64,000 bases of DNA. It comes from CAZAPG01 sp964486935 (GTDB lineage: Bacteria; Chloroflexota; Anaerolineae; 4572-78; J111). The position numbers and the translations under genes were made by a program. The stretch lies in assembly GCA_964486935.1 (NCBI GenBank), contig CAZAPG010000001.1:372001-436000 (forward strand), read 5' to 3'. The notes beneath the pieces were generated by a model that made no database searches, was not told the origin of the DNA, and was given only the letters and a program-made list of their open reading frames with translations. Of the stretch, positions 58,956 through 64,000 are shown one piece after another; the first letter of the stretch is position 1; every line of letters starts with the position of its first letter.

Positions 58956-61900
58956 TTACCGGGCCGGTAAATTGGTTGACGAGGTGGACGGTTGAATAAG
59001 ATTTTCAGCCGCCATCATGCCCTGACCCGTAGCGCCCGGCGCCGTCACCTGCCCGGCTTTGATATTATTGTACGCCACGCCGCCGGCTTCGTGGTTTTCA
59101 AGCACGCCGCCGTAAGTGGTGGTGGTATTTGCCGAGTCAACCTGAACGTATATCGGCGTTCCGGCGGGCAGCGATGACGGATAGTTGGTGAGCGGCGGGT
59201 TGCCGCCATACCAGGCATTACCCAGCGTTAGCGTTACCGAGCCGCCCGGCGTGAGCGAAGGCAGGAAGGCAGAGGTCACACCCCAAACGATACCATTTTG
59301 AGAGCGGCCATCATTCCAGATTTGGTTAACGCCGGTCGGCACCGGGTTGGGGTTAACGTACAGGTCAACCCAGAACTGATTGGTGACGGCGGCATTACCC
59401 TGATTTTTGATGACGACTTGCACGTTGCCGTCGGTAGTGGCAACAATACTCTCCACCACCAGGTCTGGGTATGTGGGCGGCGGCGGAGGCTGCGGCCCAG
59501 CATTAGACATAATGACCGGCAGGAAGATGATGCCGCTACCAGGCGCAGGCGCAGCGATATTGATAGTTGTGCTGTAGACTACCGGCGGCCCGTAATTGTT
59601 CTCGGCAGTTACTACAACCGTGTAGCTGCCTTCGGCAAAAGTATGCTGTACAGAGTTGCCGCCTGCGTCGGCTGTTGTAATGGTTGGCGCTGTGCCGTCG
59701 CCAAAGTCCCAGGTGTAGGTGATCGGTTCGGTGGCGTTCGAGGGATTAATCAGGCTGTTAAAGTTGACAAGCTGCCCATCGCGCGGCGCGGGTGGGTTGT
59801 GGGTAAAGGAGATACTGGTTAAGGGCAGGCCGGTTACGTCAACCACCAGACTATCGCTGACATCGCCGCCGCTGTTGCTGGCAGTCACCACCACCGTGTA
59901 GCTATTCACATCGGTAAAGACGTGGGTGATAGTGCTGGTGGTGGTCGTGCTGATTGGGCTGCCGTCGCCAAAGTCCCAGGTGTAGAGTACCGGCTGGGTG
60001 GCATTCAGCGGGTCAATTTGAGCCTCAAAGCTGACCACATCATCCACGGCCGGAGTAATCGGGCTGGTTTTGGTGAGCGTCACCCCGTTGAGCGGGCGGA
60101 CGCCAATCACAACCGAAATCTCGTCGTTGACCGCCGGGCCAAAGCCGTTATCGGCGGAAACGGTGACGGTGAAGGTTCCGGCAGCCGTGTAGGCGTGGCT
60201 GATGGTGTTAGTGGTAGTGGTTTGCTCAGCCGGGCTGCCATCGCCAAAGTTCCAGGTGTAAACCACAGGTTCGGTGGCGTTGCCAGGCGTTATCTGGGCC
60301 GCAAAGTCAACCGGGTCGCCGGTTAAGGGCGAGGCCGGGCCGGTTTTGCTCAGGGTAACCGCATCAACCAGCACGCCGCCGATGCCCACCACCAGATTCT
60401 TGCTGGCGCTGCTGTAGCCGTTATCGGCGGTGACGGTAACGGTGTAGTTGCCAACCGTGGTGAAGGTATGGCTGATAGCGTGGCTGTTGGCATTCAGCGT
60501 GACCTGCTCGGTTGGGCTGCCATCGCCAAAGTTCCAGGTGTAGGTGACAGGCTGGGTGGCGTTGGCCGGCAGAATGGCGGCCAGGAAGCTCACCACGTCG
60601 TTTTCTTGCGGTTGCGCCGGAGCCGTCTTGGTCAGGGTAACATCGGTGATGGGCCGACCACCGATGGTTACGGGCAGGCTGTCGCTGTCGGAGCCAAAGC
60701 CGTTATCGGCGGTGACGCTGACGGTGAAATCGCCTATGCTGGTATAGGTGTGGCTGATGGCGCTGGTTGTGGTGGTTGTTAGCGGGCTGCCATCGCCAAA
60801 GTTCCAGGTGTAGCTGATGGGGGTGGTGGCGTTGGCCGGCGCAACCTGAGCCAGGAAGCTGACCACATCGTTTTCAACCGGCGTGACCGGCGCAGTCTTG
60901 CTCAGGGTGACATCGGTGATGGCGTGGCCGTCAATTTGGATGGTCTTGCTGTAGACCGTGAGCGGGCCGTAGCCGTTGACCACATTTAGCCAGACCGTGT
61001 AGCTGCCCACATTGTTAAAGGTGTGGGTGATAACCGGGCTGGTCGTAACCGGCGTCGAGCCGTCGCCAAAGTCCCACAGGTAGCTAACCGGTTGGGTAGC
61101 GTTGTTGGGCGTAATGGTGGCCGTAAAGGTCACCAGTTCGTTCTCCAGCGGGTTTGTGGGGCTATAGACGAAGGATGCTTCATCGACGGGCCGACCGTCG
61201 ATAACCACCAGCAGAGTATCGTTAGCGGAGCCAAAACCGTTGTTGGCGGTGACAGTGNNNNNNNNNNNNNNNNNNNNNNNNNNNNNNNNNNNNNNNNNNN
61301 NNNNNNNNNNNNNNNNNNNNNNNNNNNNNNNNNNNNNNNNNNNNNNNNNNNNNNNNNGGGGCGCTGCCGGGGCCGTTTTGGTCAGGGTAACATCGGTGAT
61401 GGGCCGGCCGCCAATGACTACCAGCAGGCTGGCGTTGTCGGAGCCGTAACCATTGGACGCGGTGACGACGACGGTGTAGTTGCCGACCGCGGTGAAGGAG
61501 TGGGTGATGGTGCTGGAATTGTTGACCACCGGCGGGCTGTCATCGCCAAAGTTCCAGGTGTAAGTAACCGGCTGGGTAGCGTTGGCCGGGGCAATGGCGG
61601 CGGCAAAGCTGACGATATCATTTTGGAGCGGCTGACCGGCCGGAGCGGTCTTGGTCAGGGTAACATCGGTGATGGGCCGGCCGCCAATGACTACCAGCAG
61701 AGTATCGTTAGCGGAGCCAAAGCCGTTGTTGGCGGTGACGGTAACGGTGTAACTGCCGACGGCGGTGAAGGTATGGTTGGCGGTGCTGGAATTATTGACG
61801 ACCGGCGGGCTGCCATCGCCAAAGTTCCAGGTGTAGGTGACAGGCTGGGTGGCGTTGGCCGGGGCAATGGCGGCGGCAAAGCTGACCAGGTCATTTTCCT

Positions 61901-64000
61901 GGGGCGCTGCCGGGGCCGTTTTGGTCAGGGTAACATCGGTGATGGGCCGGCCGCCGACAACAACCACCTTGCTGGCATTGACCGGCAAACCGTAACCGTT
62001 GGCAGCCGTGACTACCACGGTGTAACTACCCACATCGGCAAAAGTGTGGTTGACCGTGGTGTTGTTGGTTGTTACCGTTGACGTGCCATCGCCAAAGTTC
62101 CAGGTGTAGGTGACAGGCTGGGTAGCGTAGGATGGAGTAATGGAAGAGGTGAATGTGACATTGTCGTCTTCCAGCGGAGAAGCGGGGTTGTATGTAAAGC
62201 CTACTTCATCCACCGGGCGGCCGCCGACGATAACGGTTTTGTTGGTCGATTTTGGAGTGCCATATCCATTCGTAGCAGTCACCGTAACTGTGTAGGTCCC
62301 CTTATTTGTAAAAGAGTAATTAATATTGGCGCTGCTTGTAATTACCGGGCTGCTGCCGTCGCCAAAGTTCCAGGTGTAGGTGACTGGCTGGGTGGCATTG
62401 GCCGGGCTGATAGTGGCGTTAAAGTTGACTGCCTCTTTTTCGACAGGCGAAGATGGCGAATAAGCCAGGGTGATTTGATTGATGGGCCGGCCGGCAACCT
62501 GTACCGTTTTCGTAATTGTGTCGGAGCCATACGGGTTGCTGATCGTGAGGGTAACAGAATAACTGCCAACGCTGGTAAAAGTATGCGTAATTGTATTCTC
62601 ATCGACCAGGCTTACAGGGCCGGTGCCGTCGCCAAAATCCCAGGTGTAGGTCATCGGGTCTGTGCCCGGGGTCCACATACCGGCATCAAAGAGAACCACA
62701 TCGTTTTCAAAGGGCGATATTGGGGAGTATCCAAAGAAGGCAAAAGTCGGCGGACGCCCTTGAACCTCAACCGTATCACTATAAACCGCCGGTTGAGAGT
62801 TATAGTGATTGGTGGCGGTGATAATGACGGTGTAAGTGCCGGGGACAGTATATATGTGTTCGATAGTGGCCGTTGTTGTCACCACCTCCGGGCTGCCATC
62901 GCCAAAATTCCAGGTGTAGGTGATGGGCTGGGTGGCCAGGTCTGGATTAACTGTTGGCACAAATTCAACAGGCGCAAGATCTTCTGGCGCAGTTGGACTG
63001 TATTCAAAACTAACATCATCCACCGGCCAGCCCAAAACATCAACGGTTTGTGCCTGGCTAACGGGCGCGCCGTAACCGTTGCTGGCAGTGACAATTACGG
63101 TGTAGCTGCCGGCGGTTGGGTAGCTGTACTCGATGGTTGTTTCATTGGTTTCAATCGGGGCGCTGCCGTCGCCAAAACTCCAGGTGTAAGTGATGGGCTG
63201 CAGAGCGTTAACTGGGGTGATGGTGGTGGTAAAGCTGATAATTTCGGTTTCGCGCGGCGCTGTTGGGATATAGTCAAAAGAAACCTGGCTGACCGGCCGG
63301 CCATCGACATCAACAATTTTGCTGGTGCTGACCGGAAGGCTGTAGCCGTTGGTGGCCGTGAGAGTCACGGTGTAGCTGCCAATATTGGGATAACTGTAAT
63401 CAACGTTATCGGATGTTGTCACCACCTCTGAACTGCCGTCGCCAAAATTCCAGGTGTAGGTAATGGGCGTGTCGGCGTTAATTGGCGTGGTCTCGGCGGT
63501 AAAGGTGATGTTGTCCTCGGTAACGGGCAATGGGGGGGTATAGTCGAAATCTATCGTATCGACCGGTATCCCACCGACGCCTACCGTTTGGCTGTAGGTT
63601 GCAGAGCCGTAGATATTGGAGGCCGTAACCTGAACCGTGTATATCTCCTTTACCCCAAAGCTGTGGTCGATATTGGGAGTGGTGGTTACAGTTGAACCGG
63701 TACCATCGCCAAAGCTCCAGGTATAGGTTACGGGTGTGGTTGCGCCCGTTGGGCTGATGCTGGCCGTAAAGCTAACAGTCTCGTTAGGGTCGGGCACAAT
63801 CGGAGTCCAGGTAAAGTTGACCTCTTCCACCGGGCTGCCGTTAACCTCGATAACCTCGCTGTAGCTCACCGGGCTGCCCAGCCCATTGGTGGCTGTGACC
63901 GTCACCGTGTAGCTGCCAATGGGGCTAAAGGCGTGAATAATGCTGGCGGCGGTGGTGTCAATTTCCGTACCATCGCCAAAGTTCCAGGTGTATGTGACCG
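58956..64000 (-). CDS. Giant PKD-repeat surface protein with CARDB-like C-terminus, N-terminus beyond the window
   Basis: The frame is open from the right edge to a stop at 58956. The first visible residues continue a PKD repeat, so the true start lies outside. About 17 PKD repeats (about 85-90 residues each, with (V/I)TYTWNFGDGS, FT.VG.YTV.VTA.NGYG and a V.GRPI.DV hinge) precede a proline linker with IIFLPVIMSN. After it comes a CARDB-like domain (DLVVESIVATTDGNVQVVIK, NQGNAAV). Secreted or cell-surface location is likely; a signal peptide would be outside the window. Repeats 8-10 are almost identical, and the N-run lies in repeat 10. Probable role: adhesion or a long stalk; no enzyme domain is seen here. 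Confidence 0.88.
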   Translation of the reverse strand, partial: VTYTWNFGDGTEIDTTAASIIHAFSPIGSYTVTVTATNGLGSPVSYSEVIEVNGSPVEEVNFTWTPIVPDPNETVSFTASISPTGATTPVTYTWSFGDGTGSTVTTTPNIDHSFGVKEIYTVQVTASNIYGSATYSQTVGVGGIPVDTIDFDYTPPLPVTEDNITFTAETTPINADTPITYTWNFGDGSSEVVTTSDNVDYSYPNIGSYTVTLTATNGYSLPVSTSKIVDVDGRPVSQVSFDYIPTAPRETEIISFTTTITPVNALQPITYTWSFGDGSAPIETNETTIEYSYPTAGSYTVIVTASNGYGAPVSQAQTVDVLGWPVDDVSFEYSPTAPEDLAPVEFVPTVNPDLATQPITYTWNFGDGSPEVVTTTATIEHIYTVPGTYTVIITATNHYNSQPAVYSDTVEVQGRPPTFAFFGYSPISPFENDVVLFDAGMWTPGTDPMTYTWDFGDGTGPVSLVDENTITHTFTSVGSYSVTLTISNPYGSDTITKTVQVAGRPINQITLAYSPSSPVEKEAVNFNATISPANATQPVTYTWNFGDGSSPVITSSANINYSFTNKGTYTVTVTATNGYGTPKSTNKTVIVGGRPVDEVGFTYNPASPLEDDNVTFTSSITPSYATQPVTYTWNFGDGTSTVTTNNTTVNHTFADVGSYTVVVTAANGYGLPVNASKVVVVGGRPITDVTLTKTAPAAPQENDLVSFAAAIAPANATQPVTYTWNFGDGSPPVVNNSSTANHTFTAVGSYTVTVTANNGFGSANDTLLVVIGGRPITDVTLTKTAPAGQPLQNDIVSFAAAIAPANATQPVTYTWNFGDDSPPVVNNSSTITHSFTAVGNYTVVVTASNGYGSDNASLLVVIGGRPITDVTLTKTAPAAPXXXXXXXXXXXXXXXXXXXXXXXXXXXXXXXXXXTVTANNGFGSANDTLLVVIDGRPVDEASFVYSPTNPLENELVTFTATITPNNATQPVSYLWDFGDGSTPVTTSPVITHTFNNVGSYTVWLNVVNGYGPLTVYSKTIQIDGHAITDVTLSKTAPVTPVENDVVSFLAQVAPANATTPISYTWNFGDGSPLTTTTTSAISHTYTSIGDFTVSVTADNGFGSDSDSLPVTIGGRPITDVTLTKTAPAQPQENDVVSFLAAILPANATQPVTYTWNFGDGSPTEQVTLNANSHAISHTFTTVGNYTVTVTADNGYSSASKNLVVGIGGVLVDAVTLSKTGPASPLTGDPVDFAAQITPGNATEPVVYTWNFGDGSPAEQTTTTNTISHAYTAAGTFTVTVSADNGFGPAVNDEISVVIGVRPLNGVTLTKTSPITPAVDDVVSFEAQIDPLNATQPVLYTWDFGDGSPISTTTTSTITHVFTDVNSYTVVVTASNSGGDVSDSLVVDVTGLPLTSISFTHNPPAPRDGQLVNFNSLINPSNATEPITYTWDFGDGTAPTITTADAGGNSVQHTFAEGSYTVVVTAENNYGPPVVYSTTINIAAPAPGSGIIFLPVIMSNAGPQPPPPPTYPDLVVESIVATTDGNVQVVIKNQGNAAVTNQFWVDLYVNPNPVPTGVNQIWNDGRSQNGIVWGVTSAFLPSLTPGGSVTLTLGNAWYGGNPPLTNYPSSLPAGTPIYVQVDSANTTTTYGGVLENHEAGGVAYNNIKAGQVTAPGATGQGMMAAENLIQPSTSSTNLPAR
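61258..61357. other. Scaffold gap (100 Ns)
   Basis: Exactly 100 Ns lie within a PKD repeat. The flanking residues leave only 37 of the 90 residues expected, so at least about 53 residues (159 bp), or that plus whole repeats, are missing. The gap size is a placeholder. Confidence 0.95.

Noticed and set aside
59700..64000. Regular repeats of about 270 bp as a CRISPR array or satellite
   Set aside because: They are codon-aligned PKD repeats in one long open frame; CRISPR repeats are 24-40 bp.
8773..64000. parS site for ParB
   Set aside because: Several CACGTG cores were checked by eye (for example 31809, 40082, 45317, 55370, 56310), but none is set in the GTTTCACGTGAAAC context.
1..64000. tRNA, rRNA or tmRNA genes
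   Set aside because: No tRNA-like GGTTCGAATCC arm with matching acceptor stem or conserved rRNA stretch was seen by eye; a tRNAscan run would confirm.

Overview
The window looks like a chromosomal segment of a free-living bacterium, most likely a Chloroflexota member of the Anaerolineae type. This is an inference from protein style (LysM/M23 lipoprotein, PKD surface protein ending in a FLPVIM linker and CARDB-like domain, ECF modules, polytopic glycosyltransferase-like proteins), not from a marker search. It is moderately GC-rich and gene-dense. A run of 100 Ns (61258-61357) shows that it is a draft scaffold.

Layout. 1-3768: three minus-strand membrane protein genes (YfhO-like, GT39, TauE/SafE). 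3869-9718: the conserved chromosome-maintenance block rpmH-rnpA-yidD-yidC-jag, a PfkB-type sugar kinase, then parA-parB with its own promoter and a terminator. 9738-23268: housekeeping and envelope genes (DUF3307, cNMP-patatin, TPR-L,D-transpeptidase, zinc-ribbon protein, MBL hydrolase, MltG, LysM/M23 lipoprotein, two small anchored proteins, RsfS, a degenerate Amt-like protein, ThpR). 23563-25512: a FecR/CBM9-like lipoprotein.

25863-48824 is a long, mostly plus-strand accessory/catabolic region. It holds a YgeY-family M20 hydrolase, an LLM oxidoreductase, a two-component system, an ECF transporter (S, fused AA', T), a DoxX-like protein, a MetV-MetF fusion, an XRE-cupin regulator, a SnoaL-like protein, a cyclodeaminase, a pteridine-reductase-like SDR, a xanthine-dehydrogenase-type molybdoenzyme, a hydroxypyruvate-isomerase-like protein, a MerB-like candidate selenoprotein, a NagD-like HAD phosphatase, a dihydropyrimidinase, a UbiD decarboxylase and a lone 2-oxoacid dehydrogenase E2. 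The set fits breakdown of a purine-like or other N-heterocycle into one-carbon folate units. 48821-58919: GDPD, an acyl-CoA-synthetase fused to two diadenylate-cyclase-like modules, an aldo/keto reductase, a beta-propeller protein, two HtrA-like proteases and an acyl-CoA synthetase. 58956-64000: a giant PKD-repeat surface protein that runs off the right edge.

The three most striking observations are: (1) an in-frame TGA at 43431 in a MerB-like gene, at the position of the second catalytic cysteine, followed at canonical distance by a 7-bp hairpin with a GGUC loop, as expected for selenocysteine insertion; (2) a 969-residue protein joining an AMP-binding acyl-CoA synthetase to tandem DAC (c-di-AMP synthase-like) modules; (3) a xanthine-dehydrogenase-type protein in which all eight iron-sulfur cysteines are replaced. 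In addition, a family of small inverted-repeat elements (four copies, each flanked by 9-10 bp direct repeats) is scattered through the window, and one copy has rewritten the C-terminus of the cyclodeaminase gene.
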